NCBI RefSeq assembly: GCF_900129505.1
Contig: NZ_LT670818.1
Location: 2,046,001 to 2,110,000 of the forward strand
DNA from: Bradyrhizobium erythrophlei
Lineage (GTDB): Bacteria; Pseudomonadota; Alphaproteobacteria; Rhizobiales; Xanthobacteraceae
Reading direction: 5' to 3'
Length of the DNA: 64,000 nt
Position numbers and translations under genes: made by a program. Below are positions 11,021 through 21,434 of this stretch, one piece after another. Numbering within the stretch: the stretch's first letter is position 1; each line of letters starts with the position of its first letter. The notes beneath the pieces are model-generated. The model saw nothing but the letters and a program-made list of their open reading frames with translations. It searched no databases and was not told the DNA's origin.

Positions 11021-11116
11021 CTCATGGTTCGAGACGCGCGAAGACGTGCTCCTCACCATGAGGGGTTCATGACCTCATCCTGAAGAGGCCGCAACGCGGC
11101 CGTCTCGAAGGATGAA
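11021..11116. repeat. Intergenic palindromic repeat, copy 1 (GGTTCGAGACGC family)
   Basis: It starts ATGGTTCGAGACGCGCG and ends GTCTCGAAGGATGA, so the ends are inverted (TTCGAGACG / CGTCTCGAA). The centre contains CTCACCATGAGGGGT and CCTCATCCTGA. A second copy is at 20127-20222. The family is abundant in Bradyrhizobium genomes. Confidence 0.75.
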
Positions 11117-11128
11117 CTGGCGAATGCT

Positions 11129-11749
11129 TCAGGCCGCGCTGTTCGGCTCGTTGCCGTTGGCCGGCGCGCTGGCCTTGGCGCCGCCCTTGGAGACCGCGAC
11201 CAGCGCCGGCCGCAGCACACGCTCGCCGATCGTGTAACCGGCCTGCACCACCTGGACCACCGTTCCCGCCGGCACCGAGGCGTCCGGGACTTCGTACATC
11301 GCCTGCTGGAAATTCGGATCGAATTTCTCGCCCGAGGGATCGAACTTCTTGACGCCGTTCTTCTCCAGGGTGTTGAGCAGCGACCGCTCAGTCAGCTCGA
11401 CGCCCTCGATCAGTGCCTTGAGGCCGGGATCGGCGGCCGCCTTGGCCTCGGCCGGAACCGCATCGAGCGCACGCTGCAGATTATCGGCGATATCGAGGAC
11501 GTCGCGCGCGAAACCGGTGATGCCATAGGTGCGCGCATCGGCGACTTCGCGCGCGGTACGCTTGCGCAGGTTTTCCATTTCCGCCAGCGTCCGCAGCATC
11601 TTGTCGCGCGATTCCGCGGCTTCCCTGGCGAGGGCCTCGACCGATCCGACTTCGGGATCATCGGGCATGATGTACGGCTTGGAAACGACGGGCTCCGGTC
11701 CCTGCGCCGGATTCACCTGTTCATCGCTTTGCCGGTTGGGATCGGTCAT
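11129..11749 (-). CDS. grpE: Nucleotide exchange factor GrpE
   Basis: 206 aa. It releases ADP from DnaK. It has an acidic, disordered N-terminus, a long coiled-coil helix ([20 protein letters not shown], then [11 protein letters not shown]), and the C-terminal beta domain signature [20 protein letters not shown]. It follows hrcA on the same strand, the usual alphaproteobacterial hrcA-grpE order. A 106-base gap with a small TTTAGGCGCTAAA palindrome separates them. Confidence 0.95.
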   Translation of the reverse strand: MTDPNRQSDEQVNPAQGPEPVVSKPYIMPDDPEVGSVEALAREAAESRDKMLRTLAEMENLRKRTAREVADARTYGITGFARDVLDIADNLQRALDAVPAEAKAAADPGLKALIEGVELTERSLLNTLEKNGVKKFDPSGEKFDPNFQQAMYEVPDASVPAGTVVQVVQAGYTIGERVLRPALVAVSKGGAKASAPANGNEPNSAA

Positions 11750-11855
11750 AGACTGTCCTCTTGAAAATCGCCTGGAATGAATTTGGGGGGTGCTGGGGCG
11801 GGATATCGTGCTTTAGGCGCTAAAAATCAAGCGCAACCCGCCCTCGCCGGGGGCC

Positions 11856-12944
11856 TTATCCGCCCAGCATCCGGCTGACGATCCGTGCGGCATAGTCCAC
11901 GGTCGGTATCACCCTGGCATAATTGAGCCGGGTTGGCCCGATCACGCCGAGGACCCCGACGATATGGCCGGCGGCATCGCTGTAGGGGGCGATGATGGTG
12001 GAGGAGCCGGACAGCGAGAACAGCTTGTTTTCCGAGCCGATGAAAATCCGCACGCCCTCGGCGCGCTCGGCCCGGCCCAAGAGATCGATCACGCCGCGCT
12101 TGGTCTCGAGATCGTCGAACAACAGCCGCACCCGCTCCAGGTCTTCCAGCGCGTGCAGGTCTTCCAGCAAATTGGCGTGGCCGCGCACGATCAGCTGGCG
12201 GTCGTCGTTCTCGCCGCCGGACCAGCTCGCGATTCCCGCGGCGATGACCTTCTGCGTCAGCTGATCGAGTTCGGCGCGGTTTTGCGTCAACGCGGTTTCC
12301 AGTTCCAGCCGCGCTTCTGCCAGCGTCCGGCCCCTGATCCGCGAATTGAGGAAATTGGTGGCTTCGACCAGCGCCGACGACGGCACTCCCGGCGGCAGCG
12401 TCAGCACGCGGTTCTCGACCTGGCCGTCCTCGCTGACCAGGACCACCAGCGCCCGTTCCGGCTCCAGCCGCACGAATTCGATATGTTTCAGGCGCGAATT
12501 GGACTTCGCGGTCAGCACCACCGCCGCGGCCCGCGTCAGGCCCGACAGCCGGGTCAGGGCTTCGCCGAGGGCGGCTTCGACCGACTGCCCGCGGCCGATC
12601 GACGAAAGCTGGCTCTGGATCGACTGCCGCTCCGCATCGGTGAGATCGCCGACCTGCATCAGGGCATCGACGAAGAACCGCAAGCCCATTTCGGTCGGCA
12701 GCCGTCCGGCCGAGGTGTGCGGCGCGTAGATCAGGCCGAGCTGCTCGAGATCGGCCATCACATTGCGCACCGAGGCCGGCGACAGCGGTACCGCGATCAG
12801 GCGCGAGATGTTGCGCGAGCCGACCGGCTCGCCGGTCGCCAGGTAACTCTCGACGATTTGACGAAAAATGTCGCGCGAGCGCTCGTTCAGCTGGGCGAGC
12901 CCCGCATTCGGCGCGATCAGACCGATCGGATCGTGATGGGCCAC
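11856..12944 (-). CDS. hrcA: Heat-inducible transcription repressor HrcA
   Basis: 362 aa from the GTG at 12944, which has a strong AAGGGAG ribosome site 6 bases upstream; the longer reading to 12977 lacks one. It has an N-terminal winged helix ([20 protein letters not shown], then [12 protein letters not shown]) and the signature [18 protein letters not shown], followed by [20 protein letters not shown]. HrcA represses heat-shock genes by binding CIRCE (TTAGCACTC-N9-GAGTGCTAA). No CIRCE copy was noticed in this window, so its targets (typically groESL) lie elsewhere. Confidence 0.95.
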   Translation of the reverse strand: MAHHDPIGLIAPNAGLAQLNERSRDIFRQIVESYLATGEPVGSRNISRLIAVPLSPASVRNVMADLEQLGLIYAPHTSAGRLPTEMGLRFFVDALMQVGDLTDAERQSIQSQLSSIGRGQSVEAALGEALTRLSGLTRAAAVVLTAKSNSRLKHIEFVRLEPERALVVLVSEDGQVENRVLTLPPGVPSSALVEATNFLNSRIRGRTLAEARLELETALTQNRAELDQLTQKVIAAGIASWSGGENDDRQLIVRGHANLLEDLHALEDLERVRLLFDDLETKRGVIDLLGRAERAEGVRIFIGSENKLFSLSGSSTIIAPYSDAAGHIVGVLGVIGPTRLNYARVIPTVDYAARIVSRMLGG

Positions 12945-13005
12945 AGCGTACTCCCTTGGACCCCCTAATCTGTCCATCTCGGAGGCAGGTTACAAGCAGC
13001 CATTC

Positions 13006-13039
13006 GTCCCTTAAAGGCCTTAGTCCCTTAAAGGTCTTG
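13006..13039. repeat. Tandem 17-base direct repeat between hrcA and rph
   Basis: GTCCCTTAAAGGCCTTA (13006-13022) is followed immediately by GTCCCTTAAAGGTCTTG (13023-13039), 15 of 17 bases identical. It lies in the 165-base divergent region between hrcA (start 12944) and rph (start 13110). It could be an operator with two repeats, or a chance duplication. Confidence 0.6.
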
Positions 13040-13109
13040 CCGCTGCTCCTTCCCCCACCTACAAGCACCGCGAGCCCTGCCTTTTTGTCGTATCTTTCGG
13101 AGGATCTCC

Positions 13110-13823
13110 ATGCGCCCAAGCCGCCGAGCGCCGGATGAACTGCGCGCCGTGTCGCTGGAACGCGGCGTGGTCAAATATGCCGAGGGTTCCTGCATGGTCA
13201 AATTCGGCGACACCCACGTGCTGGTGACGGCCACTCTGGAAGAGCGGCTGCCGCCCTGGCTGAAGGGCCAGGGCCGCGGCTGGGTCACGGCCGAATACGG
13301 CATGCTGCCGCGGGCGACGCTGGAACGCACCCGCCGCGAGGCGAGTGCCGGCAAGCAAAACGGCCGCACCGTGGAAATCCAGCGCCTGATCGGCCGCTCG
13401 CTGCGCGCCACCGTCGACCTGGAAGCACTGGGCGAGCGCCAGATCACCGTGGATTGCGACGTGCTGCAGGCCGATGGCGGCACCCGCACCGCGTCGATCA
13501 CCGGTGCCTGGGTTGCGCTCGCCGACTGCATCGGCTGGATGAAGGCCCGCAACATGCTCAAGACCAACGTGCTGCGCGACAACGTCGCCGCGATCTCCTG
13601 CGGCATCTATAACGGCACCCCGGTGCTCGACCTCGATTATGCCGAGGATTCCGAGGCCGACACCGACGCCAATTTCGTCATGACCGGCGACGGCCGCATC
13701 GTCGAGGTGCAAGGCACCGCGGAAAAAACTCCGTTCTCGCAGGACGAGTTCCTGGCGCTGATGGCGCTGGCGCGCAAGGGCGTGGCGCGGCTGGTGGATT
13801 TGCAGAAAATGGCCGTGGCGTAG
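13110..13823 (+). CDS. rph: Ribonuclease PH
   Basis: 237 aa phosphorolytic 3'-5' exoribonuclease that trims tRNA 3' ends. It begins [20 protein letters not shown]. The catalytic-core arginine stretch is [19 protein letters not shown], followed by a [19 protein letters not shown] block and the [20 protein letters not shown] segment. It is preceded by GGAGGATCTCC and followed after 12 bases by rdgB, suggesting an rph-rdgB-hemW operon. Confidence 0.96.
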   Translation: MRPSRRAPDELRAVSLERGVVKYAEGSCMVKFGDTHVLVTATLEERLPPWLKGQGRGWVTAEYGMLPRATLERTRREASAGKQNGRTVEIQRLIGRSLRATVDLEALGERQITVDCDVLQADGGTRTASITGAWVALADCIGWMKARNMLKTNVLRDNVAAISCGIYNGTPVLDLDYAEDSEADTDANFVMTGDGRIVEVQGTAEKTPFSQDEFLALMALARKGVARLVDLQKMAVA

Positions 13824-13835
13824 TTTGACAGGCCC

Positions 13836-14465
13836 ATGCACCGCCGAATCACAGGCAAGCTCGTGGTCGCGACCCATAATCCCGGCAAGCTCGCCGAGAT
13901 GCGGGAACTGCTGGCGCCGCACGGCATCGAGGCGATCTCGGCCGGCGAGCTCGGCCTCGGCGAGCCCGACGAGACCGGCGACACGTTCCTCGTCAACGCG
14001 CGGATCAAGGCGGTCGCCGCCGCCGAGGCCGCGCAGCTGCCGGCCTTCGCCGACGATTCCGGCCTTGTGGTCGACACGCTCGACGGCGCGCCCGGAATCC
14101 TTTCCGCGCGCTGGGCCGGCCCGGCCAAGGATTTTGGCGCGGCGATGAGCCGGATCGAACGGCTGCTGCAGGAGCGCGGCGCCAAGGAACCCGCGCAGCG
14201 AAAGGCGCATTTCGTCTCGGCGCTGTGCGTGGCCTGGCCGGACGGCCATCTCGAGGAGGTCGAGGCGCGCGCCGATGGAACCCTCGTGTGGCCGCCACGC
14301 GGCACCGCCGGTTTCGGTTACGATCCAATGTTCCTGCCCGACGGCCATGGCCGCACCTTCGGCGAGATGACCTCTATCGAGAAGCACGGCCTGCCGCCGC
14401 TGGGCCTGGGGCTGTCGCACCGCGCCCGCGCCTTTGTAAAACTGGCGGAGATCTGCCTTGACTAG
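13836..14465 (+). CDS. rdgB: XTP/dITP diphosphatase (HAM1 family)
   Basis: 209 aa house-cleaning enzyme that hydrolyses XTP and dITP. It has the N-terminal SHDNAG-like substrate loop [17 protein letters not shown], the metal-binding [21 protein letters not shown] region and the [15 protein letters not shown] motif. Near the end is GLSHRARAF. The stop overlaps the hemW start by 8 bases. Confidence 0.95.
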   Translation: MHRRITGKLVVATHNPGKLAEMRELLAPHGIEAISAGELGLGEPDETGDTFLVNARIKAVAAAEAAQLPAFADDSGLVVDTLDGAPGILSARWAGPAKDFGAAMSRIERLLQERGAKEPAQRKAHFVSALCVAWPDGHLEEVEARADGTLVWPPRGTAGFGYDPMFLPDGHGRTFGEMTSIEKHGLPPLGLGLSHRARAFVKLAEICLD

Positions 14466-15630
14466 CGGCGGGCGCACGCACGGGAACAGGCCGGCCTTCG
14501 GCGTCTACGTGCACTGGCCGTTCTGCCTGTCGAAATGTCCGTATTGCGATTTCAACAGCCACGTCCGGCATGAGCCGATCGACGAGGAACGTTTCGCGCG
14601 GGCCTTCGCCCGCGAGATCGAGACGTCAGCTGCGCGCGCGCCGGGCCGCGAAGTATCGTCGATCTTCCTTGGCGGCGGCACGCCGTCCTTGATGAAGCCG
14701 CAGACCGTAGGCGCCATCCTCGACGCGATCGGCAGGCACTGGCACGTTGCCGACGATGTCGAAGTCACGCTCGAAGCCAACCCGACCAGCGTCGAGGCCA
14801 CGCGATTCGCCGGCTATCGCGCGGCCGGCGTCAATCGAGTCTCGCTCGGCGTGCAGGCGCTGGACGACGCCTCGCTCAAGGCGCTGGGACGCCTGCACAC
14901 CGCGCGCGAAGCGCTCGATGCGGTCGCGATCGCGCGCCAAATCTTCGAGCGCTATTCGTTCGACCTGATCTATGCGCGGCCCGACCAGACGCCCGAAATG
15001 TGGACGACCGAACTGAAGCACGCGATCGCGGAAGCCGCCGAGCATCTATCGCTCTACCAGCTCACCATCGAGGAAGGCACGCCGTTCTTCGGCCTGCACG
15101 CCGCCGGCAAACTGAAAACCCCGGATGAGGCGCTCGCGCGCGCGCTGTATGACGTGACGCAGGAGGTCTGCAGCAGCCACGGCCTGCCGTCCTACGAGAT
15201 TTCCAATCACGCCCGCGCGGGCGCCGAATGCAAACATAATCTCGTCTACTGGCGCGGCGAGGAATATGCCGGCATCGGCCCCGGCGCGCATGGGCGGCTG
15301 GATATCGACGGGGTCAGGCACGCGATCGCGACCGAAAAGCGCCCCGAGGCGTGGCTGATGCGCGTCGAGGCCAATGGCCACGGCGTCGTGACCGACGATC
15401 TCCTCAACAGCGAAGAGCGCGCCGACGAATTTCTGCTGATGGGCCTGCGACTCGCGGAAGGCATCGACCCCCGCCGTTATGCCGCGCTGTCCGGCCGCGC
15501 GCTCGATCCGCGCCGCATCGCGGTGCTGCGCGAAGAGGGCGCCATTGTCGTCGACGACAACGGACGCCTGCGCGTCACGCAGGCCGGTTTTCCCGTGCTC
15601 GATGCCGTGGTCGCGGATCTCGCGGCGTAG
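14458..15630 (+). CDS. hemW: Radical SAM heme chaperone HemW
   Basis: 390 aa from a TTG at 14458 overlapping rdgB. The radical-SAM cluster CxxxCxxC is in [16 protein letters not shown] (Cys 23, 27, 30). It also has [19 protein letters not shown] and [12 protein letters not shown] blocks, typical of HemW/HemN-like proteins. The fourth cysteine of true HemN (CxxxCxxCxC) is replaced by Phe (CDF), which supports HemW, a heme-trafficking protein, rather than oxygen-independent coproporphyrinogen dehydrogenase. Confidence 0.92.
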   Translation: MTSGGRTHGNRPAFGVYVHWPFCLSKCPYCDFNSHVRHEPIDEERFARAFAREIETSAARAPGREVSSIFLGGGTPSLMKPQTVGAILDAIGRHWHVADDVEVTLEANPTSVEATRFAGYRAAGVNRVSLGVQALDDASLKALGRLHTAREALDAVAIARQIFERYSFDLIYARPDQTPEMWTTELKHAIAEAAEHLSLYQLTIEEGTPFFGLHAAGKLKTPDEALARALYDVTQEVCSSHGLPSYEISNHARAGAECKHNLVYWRGEEYAGIGPGAHGRLDIDGVRHAIATEKRPEAWLMRVEANGHGVVTDDLLNSEERADEFLLMGLRLAEGIDPRRYAALSGRALDPRRIAVLREEGAIVVDDNGRLRVTQAGFPVLDAVVADLAA

Positions 15631-15633
15631 AGA

Positions 15634-15774
15634 TCTCACCTCGCCCCGCCTGCGGGGAGAGGTCGGATCGCGCAGCGATCCGGGTGAGGGGGACTCTCCG
15701 CGCGCACCTTTGCCTAAGCATTTGCTGAAACAGCCCCTCACCCCACCCTCTCCCCGCGAAGGGCGGGGGGAGGG
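15634..15774. repeat. Intergenic inverted repeat (CCCGCCTGCGGGGAGAGG family)
   Basis: The left part has CCCCGCCTGCGGGGAGAGG with GGATCGCGCAGCGATCC next to it. The right part, CCCTCTCCCCGCGAAGGGCG, is its approximate reverse complement. It lies between convergent hemW and the lipoprotein gene. It is a common rhizobial extragenic element and probably forms a strong bidirectional stem. Confidence 0.7.
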
Positions 15775-15798
15775 AGCGATCGGCCGAGCGACATAACC

Positions 15799-17016
15799 TT
15801 ACGCCCCAAAACTCTTCGGCGAGCCCGCGACCGGCACGGCGCCGGCGGTGGCCACGCGCATCACCGCGAGGCCGCGCTCGTTGGTGCCGTCGGGGCGGAA
15901 CCGAAACAGGCCGTCGATGCCGGCAAAGCCCGATGGATTGGTCAGCGTCTCCGGCGAAAACCGCTGCGGTCCCTGCGTGCGTGCCAGTGCCGCGACCAGC
16001 GCCACCGCGTCATAGGCCAGCGTTGCCGTACGCACCGGCTCGGCGCCGAATTTGGTGCGGTAGCGGCCGGCGAAATTGCGAAAGCCCGACGGATCCGGCG
16101 CGGCATAGAGCCCGCCCTGCAAGGCGGGGCTGGCATAGACCCGCGGATTGTCCCACAGGCCCGTGCCGAGCAGCTGGATGTTCTTTAAGTTGGCACCGGC
16201 CGCAGTCAGCGCATCGGCCACTGCCACCACCGAATCGCCGTCGTCGGCGATGAACAGCGCATCCGCCGAACCGAGCGCCTGGGCGACGGTGCGTGCCGGG
16301 CCGGCGCGGTCGGAGCCGTATTTCTCGAACGCGACGATGCGGCCGCCACGGCGCGGCACCGCCTGCTTGAAGGTCGCCTCCACCACATTGCCATAGGCGT
16401 TTTCCGGCAGCAGCGCCGCGAAGGATTTCTTGCCGATGCCGGCGGAGTATTCGACGATCCGGTTGACATCGGATTCAGGCAGGAAGCTCAGGAGAAAGAC
16501 GCCGCGGCCGGCCACGCTGGAATCAGTGGAGAAGGCGATCACATTGACGCCCTTGGCGCGCGTCAGTTGCGCGGCGGCCGGCACCGAGGAGGCGAACAGC
16601 GGACCGAGAATGATCTCGGCGCCTTCGTCGAGCGCCTGCTGGGTGCCCTGGCTCGCACCCTGCGCGCTGCCGGCGTCGTCCTTGATCAGGAGCTGGATGT
16701 TCGGGTTCTGGAATTCCGCCAGCGCCATCTCGGCGGCATTCTTCATCGACAGCGCCGCGACGCCGGCATTGCCGGCGGCCGACAGCGGCAGGATCAATCC
16801 CACCTTGACCTGCCCGGTGCCGACCGCGAGCGGCTGCTGCGGCGGGCCCGAGGGGCCGGCCTCCGTTTGTGACGAACCGAACGGATTGGAAAACGAGCTG
16901 ACGCCGGCGCAGGCGCCGAGCAGCGGCGCGCCGAGGATCAGGCCGATCGCCGACCGCCGGGTAGCCCCGGAAGGTCTGGGATTGGCAGGCGCAGATTTAG
17001 GTTCGAGCGGCCCCAC
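15799..17016 (-). CDS. Penicillin-binding protein activator-like lipoprotein (periplasmic-binding fold)
   Basis: 405 aa from the GTG at 17016; a longer reading to 17094 adds 26 residues before any signal. The signal peptide has twin arginines (TRRSAIGLILG) and a lipobox LLGAC (Cys ~36). The rest is a type-1 periplasmic-binding fold: VKVGLILPLSAAGN, then EIILGPLFASSVPAAAQL and GVNVIAFSTDSSV. This matches LpoA/PBP-activator and branched-chain-amino-acid-receptor-like proteins. It has no ABC transporter neighbour, which favours the peptidoglycan role. It is divergent from rsmI. Confidence 0.75.
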   Translation of the reverse strand: MGPLEPKSAPANPRPSGATRRSAIGLILGAPLLGACAGVSSFSNPFGSSQTEAGPSGPPQQPLAVGTGQVKVGLILPLSAAGNAGVAALSMKNAAEMALAEFQNPNIQLLIKDDAGSAQGASQGTQQALDEGAEIILGPLFASSVPAAAQLTRAKGVNVIAFSTDSSVAGRGVFLLSFLPESDVNRIVEYSAGIGKKSFAALLPENAYGNVVEATFKQAVPRRGGRIVAFEKYGSDRAGPARTVAQALGSADALFIADDGDSVVAVADALTAAGANLKNIQLLGTGLWDNPRVYASPALQGGLYAAPDPSGFRNFAGRYRTKFGAEPVRTATLAYDAVALVAALARTQGPQRFSPETLTNPSGFAGIDGLFRFRPDGTNERGLAVMRVATAGAVPVAGSPKSFGA

Positions 17017-17243
17017 TATCGCATCTCTTCTCTCGACCGACCGAAATCGGCCAGGCGTCCACCTGCCAACGATCAGGGGGGCGCATTCAGGCATATTGTC
17101 GGCGAATAGTTAACCAAAACAAAAGGATTATGGCCGCGATGCGCGGGCCGGGTTGCAGGTCCCGGTTCCCTTCCCGTGGTACAAAATATTCCACGTCACC
17201 AGCATCGTGGCGTCTGCGCCGTGTTCCCTTTAGATTGCCGACT

Positions 17244-18215
17244 ATGCGCGCAAAAGCTGTCACGACAAATAGGATTGAAGGCCACAACCCGGAAGGCGCG
17301 GAAGCTTTGAACCGCTGCTTTACAGTCGGTGGCCATGTGCTGACCGCGCCGAAGCTGGTTCCCGGGCTTTATCTGGTGGCCACCCCGATCGGCAATCTCG
17401 GCGACATTACCCTGCGCGCGCTGGAGACGCTGGCCGGCTGTGACATCATCGCCTGCGAGGACACCCGCATTACCCGGCGGCTGACGGAGCGCTACGGCAT
17501 CTCGGCGGTCCTAAAACCCTATCACGAGCATAATGCCGCGCTGGCGCGGCCCAAGATCCTTGAAAAGCTGGCGCAAGGCGCCGCCATCGCGCTGGTATCG
17601 GATGCCGGCACGCCACTGATCTCCGATCCCGGCTTCAAGCTGGTGCGCGAAGTCTGCGCCGCCGGTATTGCGGTGATCGCGCTGCCCGGACCGTCCTCGG
17701 TGCTGACGGCGCTGTCGGTGGCGGCGCTGCCCACCGACCGGTTTTTCTTCGAAGGTTTTCTGCCGCCGAAACAGACCGCGCGCCGGGCGCGGCTGACGGA
17801 ACTTGCGCGGATCGACGCGACGTTGGTGATGTTCGACTCCGGCAACCGCGTGCAGGACACGCTCGCCGATCTCGCCGCCATCATGGGCGGGCGCGATGGC
17901 GCGATCTGCCGCGAACTGACCAAGATGCACGAGGAGATCAAGCGCGGACCGCTCACCGAGCTCGCGCAAGCAGCCGACACGCTGGAGACGCGCGGCGAAT
18001 TCGTGCTGGTGATCGGCCCGCCGCCGAAGGGCGCGCAGACCATGACCGAGGAGGCGCTGGACGATCTCTTGCGATCCTCGCTGGCACGCGACAGCGTCAA
18101 GGACGCGGTGGCGCATGCGGTCGAGCTGTCGGGGCGGCCGCGGCGCGCCGTCTATGCCCGCGCGCTGGAGCTCGCCAAAGAACAAAACGTCCGAGGTGAC
18201 GATGGCGAAGACTGA
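17244..18215 (+). CDS. rsmI: 16S rRNA (cytidine-1402-2'-O)-methyltransferase
   Basis: 323 aa from the ATG at 17244. The tetrapyrrole-methylase-fold core begins at [20 protein letters not shown], followed by [20 protein letters not shown] and [19 protein letters not shown]. These are diagnostic of RsmI, which modifies C1402 of 16S rRNA. The first ~40 residues before the core are poorly conserved, so a later start is possible. The stop overlaps yraN by 14 bases. Confidence 0.93.
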   Translation: MRAKAVTTNRIEGHNPEGAEALNRCFTVGGHVLTAPKLVPGLYLVATPIGNLGDITLRALETLAGCDIIACEDTRITRRLTERYGISAVLKPYHEHNAALARPKILEKLAQGAAIALVSDAGTPLISDPGFKLVREVCAAGIAVIALPGPSSVLTALSVAALPTDRFFFEGFLPPKQTARRARLTELARIDATLVMFDSGNRVQDTLADLAAIMGGRDGAICRELTKMHEEIKRGPLTELAQAADTLETRGEFVLVIGPPPKGAQTMTEEALDDLLRSSLARDSVKDAVAHAVELSGRPRRAVYARALELAKEQNVRGDDGED

Positions 18216-18615
18216 CGGCGGCGCGCCACCGACAAAACCGGCAAAACCCGCGTCCCCCGAGCGGGTCGCGGCGTTCCGCACCGGGCTGTCCGCCGAAGCC
18301 CGCGCCGCCGCTTTTCTGATGGCGAAGGGCTACCGCATCCTGGCAAAGCGCTTTCGCACGCCCTATGGCGAGATCGACATCGTGGCGCGGCGGCGCAATC
18401 TCGTCGCCTTCGTCGAGGTCAAGGCCCGCGCCAGCCTGGATGAGGCCGCGTTCGCGGTGACGCCGCGCCAGCAGGCCCGCATCATCGAAGCCGCGCAAGC
18501 CTGGCTGATGGCGCATCCCGAACATGCCGAATATGAGCTGCGTTTCGACGCCATGCTGATTGCACCGCGGCATCTGCCGCGCCATCTGTTAGCGGCGTTC
18601 GACGCCAGCACCTGA
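18202..18615 (+). CDS. YraN family (UPF0102) endonuclease-like protein
   Basis: 137 aa from the ATG at 18202, preceded by GAGGTGACG. The restriction-endonuclease-like core is [20 protein letters not shown] (PD-(D/E)XK-type D...EVK), followed by the [14 protein letters not shown] helix. The family is widely conserved after rsmI but its role is not settled. Confidence 0.88.
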   Translation: MAKTDGGAPPTKPAKPASPERVAAFRTGLSAEARAAAFLMAKGYRILAKRFRTPYGEIDIVARRRNLVAFVEVKARASLDEAAFAVTPRQQARIIEAAQAWLMAHPEHAEYELRFDAMLIAPRHLPRHLLAAFDAST

Positions 18616-18644
18616 AACCCTGATAACCGCAAGCGGACCCAATC

Positions 18645-19586
18645 ATGAAATTGAACGTCGCCGTCCAGATGGACCCCATCGCGCGCATCAACATCCGCGG
18701 CGATTCGACCTTTGCCTTGCTGCTGGAAGCGCAAAGGCGCGGGCACGGGCTGTCTTACTACACTCCGGACAAGCTTTCATTGAAGGGCGAGGAGCTGGTG
18801 GCGCCGGTGCAGGTGCTGTCGGTGCGCGACGAGTCCGGCGATCACTTTACGCTCGGCGAACCCCGCCGCGAGCCACTGGCGCAATTCGACGTCATCCTGC
18901 TGCGGCAGGACCCGCCCTTCGATCTCGCCTACATCACCTCGACGCATTTCCTGGAGCGGATCCACCCGAAGACACTGGTGGTCAACAACCCCGCCTCCGT
19001 GCGCAACGCGCCGGAAAAGATTTTTGTCATGGACTTTCCACAGCTGATGCCGCCGACCTTGATCTCGCGCGACCTCGACGAGATCAACGCCTTCCGCGAC
19101 GAGCACGGCGCGGTGGTGATGAAGCCGCTGCACGGCCATGGCGGTGCGGCGGTGTTTCGGGTGATGCCGCAGGACATGAATTTCGGCTCGCTCTACGACA
19201 TGTTCTCGGTCACCTTCAAGGAGCCCTGGGTGATCCAGCGTTTCCTTCCCGAGGTCAAACACGGCGACAAGCGCATCATCCTGGTCGACGGCGAATTCGC
19301 CGGTGCCGTCAACCGCGTGCCCGCGCCCGACGATCTCCGCTCCAACATGGTGCGCGGCGGCGCCGCGCAGGCCACGGAGCTTAGCCCGCGCGAGCGCGAA
19401 ATCTGCGAGACGCTGGGGCCGAAGCTGCGCGAGCGCGGCCTGTTGTTCGTCGGCATCGACGTCATCGACGGCAATCTCACCGAGATCAACGTGACCTCGC
19501 CGACGGGCATCCGCGCCATCGCCCGGCTCGGCGGCCCGGATGTCGCGGCGAAGATCTGGGACGTGATCGAGAAGAAGCGGGGCTGA
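18645..19586 (+). CDS. gshB: Glutathione synthetase
   Basis: 313 aa ATP-grasp ligase that joins gamma-glutamylcysteine and glycine. It begins [20 protein letters not shown], with the [13 protein letters not shown] segment. The ATP-grasp region includes [17 protein letters not shown], and the C-terminal metal-binding residues lie in [19 protein letters not shown]. It closes the rsmI-yraN-gshB run. Confidence 0.95.
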   Translation: MKLNVAVQMDPIARINIRGDSTFALLLEAQRRGHGLSYYTPDKLSLKGEELVAPVQVLSVRDESGDHFTLGEPRREPLAQFDVILLRQDPPFDLAYITSTHFLERIHPKTLVVNNPASVRNAPEKIFVMDFPQLMPPTLISRDLDEINAFRDEHGAVVMKPLHGHGGAAVFRVMPQDMNFGSLYDMFSVTFKEPWVIQRFLPEVKHGDKRIILVDGEFAGAVNRVPAPDDLRSNMVRGGAAQATELSPREREICETLGPKLRERGLLFVGIDVIDGNLTEINVTSPTGIRAIARLGGPDVAAKIWDVIEKKRG

Positions 19587-19595
19587 CAATACTCG

Positions 19596-19677
19596 TCATG
19601 CCCGGGCTTGACCCGGGCATAGGCGAGCGAAAGGCGACGCCGTCCTTCGGACGGCTATGCCCGGCCATGACGACAGT
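19596..19677. repeat. Intergenic palindromic repeat (GTCATGCCCGGGCTTGACCC family)
   Basis: GTCATGCCCGGGCTTGACCC at the left is mirrored by GGCTATGCCCGGCCATGAC at the right. An inner GCCGTCCTTCGGACGGC hairpin is present. It is a very common rhizobial intergenic repeat and sits immediately after gshB, where it may end transcription. Confidence 0.75.
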
Positions 19678-19751
19678 CGTTTGCGCCGTAGAGCAAACCC
19701 GGAGCTATGGCGGCACTGTCGGCTAGCATACGTTGTGATCGACCTCGAATC

Positions 19752-20075
19752 ATGACTCAGAGGCCCACCTTGGCCGACCAGGAAAACCCAAAACCGCCCG
19801 GCATCCTCTACGAGGACACCGGCGGCCTCGCCCCGCTGGTGTATTTCGACATCGTCGCGGCCTACGGGGCCATGCACGGCGCCGTCGAGGTCGAGTTGGC
19901 GACCCGCATCCTGGTGCCGAAGACGGATGGCGCCACCGAGGTGAAGTTTCTCTCGTCGGGACGGTTGCGCTGCAGCCCGACCGCCGCCGCGAACCTGCGC
20001 AACGCACTCGATGCCGCGCTGAAGATGCTGGAGCAGCCGCAGGCCAACGCGGTCGCGACCACCACGATGAACTGA
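19752..20075 (+). CDS. Conserved hypothetical protein, 107 aa
   Basis: Begins MTQRPTLADQENPKPPGILY. It is a small alpha/beta protein with YFDIVAAYGAMHGAVEVELA in the middle and an alanine-rich C-terminal helix. I recognise no domain. It is probably cytoplasmic; no signal or membrane segment is visible. Codon use and GC match the chromosome. The start is the ATG at 19752. Confidence 0.65.
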   Translation: MTQRPTLADQENPKPPGILYEDTGGLAPLVYFDIVAAYGAMHGAVEVELATRILVPKTDGATEVKFLSSGRLRCSPTAAANLRNALDAALKMLEQPQANAVATTTMN

Positions 20076-20126
20076 GAGGCGTGTTTCGCCTGGGGTGGAA
20101 TCGTGGACGAGGCATGGCACGGCCGG

Positions 20127-20222
20127 ATGGTTCGAGACGCGCGGCGCCGCCGCGCTCCTCACCATGAGGGGTCTCAGACCTCATCCTGAGGAGCATCGCG
20201 AAGCGATGCGTCTCGAAGGATG
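20127..20222. repeat. Intergenic palindromic repeat, copy 2 (GGTTCGAGACGC family)
   Basis: Same element as at 11021-11116: ATGGTTCGAGACGCGCGG at the left, CTCACCATGAGGGGTCTC in the middle, and GCGTCTCGAAGGATG at the right. It differs from copy 1 in its central stem (GCATCGCGAAGCGATGC here). The rest of 20076-20412 holds no supported gene. Confidence 0.75.
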
Positions 20223-20412
20223 CGAGGCAGCAAGAATTCTTCTTACTCCCGTCATGCAGCCGACGCGTTTCTGCTGCACGCTTTCCGAACAACGGACACC
20301 CCTTGTCAGCCCGCAAAACCGGGCGCAACCTGTCGTTGCCTGACGGATCGAAGCGGCGCGACCCGCGCGGGCGAAAACGCAAAAAACTCATAGAATCAGT
20401 GGAGGAACACGC

Positions 20413-21384
20413 ATGACATACCATGTTTCGCGACGATCCCTGCTTGCCCTCGGCGCCGGTCTTGGTGCCTCAACCCTGCTCGGCGGCAACGCGCTGGCGC
20501 GCGCGGCCAAGGTCGGGACGCAATCGCCCTATTTCCACCGCTTCATGCTCGGCGGGGCCGAGGTGACGGTGGTTTCCGACGGCCCGCTGCCGCTCGGCCC
20601 GCCCAAGGGCACCTTCACGGGCGCGACCGACGACGAGATCAAGAAAATGCTGACGGACAATTTCCTTTCGCCCGACAACATCGTGCTCGAGCAGAACTCA
20701 CCGATCGTGAACATGGGCGACAAGCTCGTGCTGTTCGACACCGGCATGGGGACCTCGCAGGCCTTTGGCTCGACCACGGGCCGCCAGCAGAAGAGCATGG
20801 CGGAAGCCGGCATCAAGCCGGAGGACATCGACGCGGTGGTGTTCTCGCACGCCCATATCGATCACATCGGCGGCGTGGTCGATGCCAGCGGCAAGGTGCT
20901 GTTCCCCAACGCGCAATACTACATCGCCCAGAGTGATTTCGATTACTGGACCGATGAAGGCAAGCTCGGCAGCCCGCTGAAGGATTTTGTGATTCACGCC
21001 CGCAAGAACCTGATGCCGATCCGCGACAGACTGGTGTTCTACAAGGACGGCCAGGAATTCCTGCCCGGCGTCCAGGCGCTCGCAGCACCGGGCCACACCG
21101 TCGGCCACACCATGTTCCTGGTCACCTCGGAAGGAAAATCTTTTGCTTTCTTAGGTGATCTCACCCACCACCAGATCCTGCTGATGGAACATCCGCGTAT
21201 GGAATTCTCTTACGACACCGATCCCAAGCAGGCGGCGGATTCACGGGTGAAGATGCTGGACATGCTCGCCGCCAACAAAATCCCGGTGATGTCGTATCAT
21301 TATCCGTGGCCGGGCTATGGCCATGTGGTGAAAACCGGGGAGGGGTTTCATTATTTGCCTGAGCCGATGCAGATGTTGCTCTGA
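20413..21384 (+). CDS. TAT-exported metallo-beta-lactamase-fold hydrolase
   Basis: 323 aa with a GGAGG ribosome site. The twin-arginine signal peptide is SRRSLLALGAGLGASTLLGG, with cleavage near ALARA. The zinc-binding HxHxDH motif is in VVFSHAHIDHIGGVVD (first His ~147). Further metal ligands are plausible in APGHTVGHTMF, FLGDLTHH and the final MSYHYPWPGYGH. It is most likely a periplasmic hydrolase of the quorum-quenching/arylsulfatase-like type; the substrate is unknown. Confidence 0.85.
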   Translation: MTYHVSRRSLLALGAGLGASTLLGGNALARAAKVGTQSPYFHRFMLGGAEVTVVSDGPLPLGPPKGTFTGATDDEIKKMLTDNFLSPDNIVLEQNSPIVNMGDKLVLFDTGMGTSQAFGSTTGRQQKSMAEAGIKPEDIDAVVFSHAHIDHIGGVVDASGKVLFPNAQYYIAQSDFDYWTDEGKLGSPLKDFVIHARKNLMPIRDRLVFYKDGQEFLPGVQALAAPGHTVGHTMFLVTSEGKSFAFLGDLTHHQILLMEHPRMEFSYDTDPKQAADSRVKMLDMLAANKIPVMSYHYPWPGYGHVVKTGEGFHYLPEPMQMLL

Positions 21385-21434
21385 GGGGAAATCGCGCGCG
21401 GGGGTGGGTCAGTGGCCTACCCCCGCAATTCCCA

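Noticed and set aside
11750..11855. Possible RpoH promoter before grpE (CTTG ... CGATATCC)
   Set aside because: Spacing of 19 and a poor -10 match; below the standard of the dnaK promoter.
12945..13109. CIRCE operator sought near hrcA
   Set aside because: No TTAGCACTC/GAGTGCTAA pair is present; only the unrelated 17-base tandem repeat was found.
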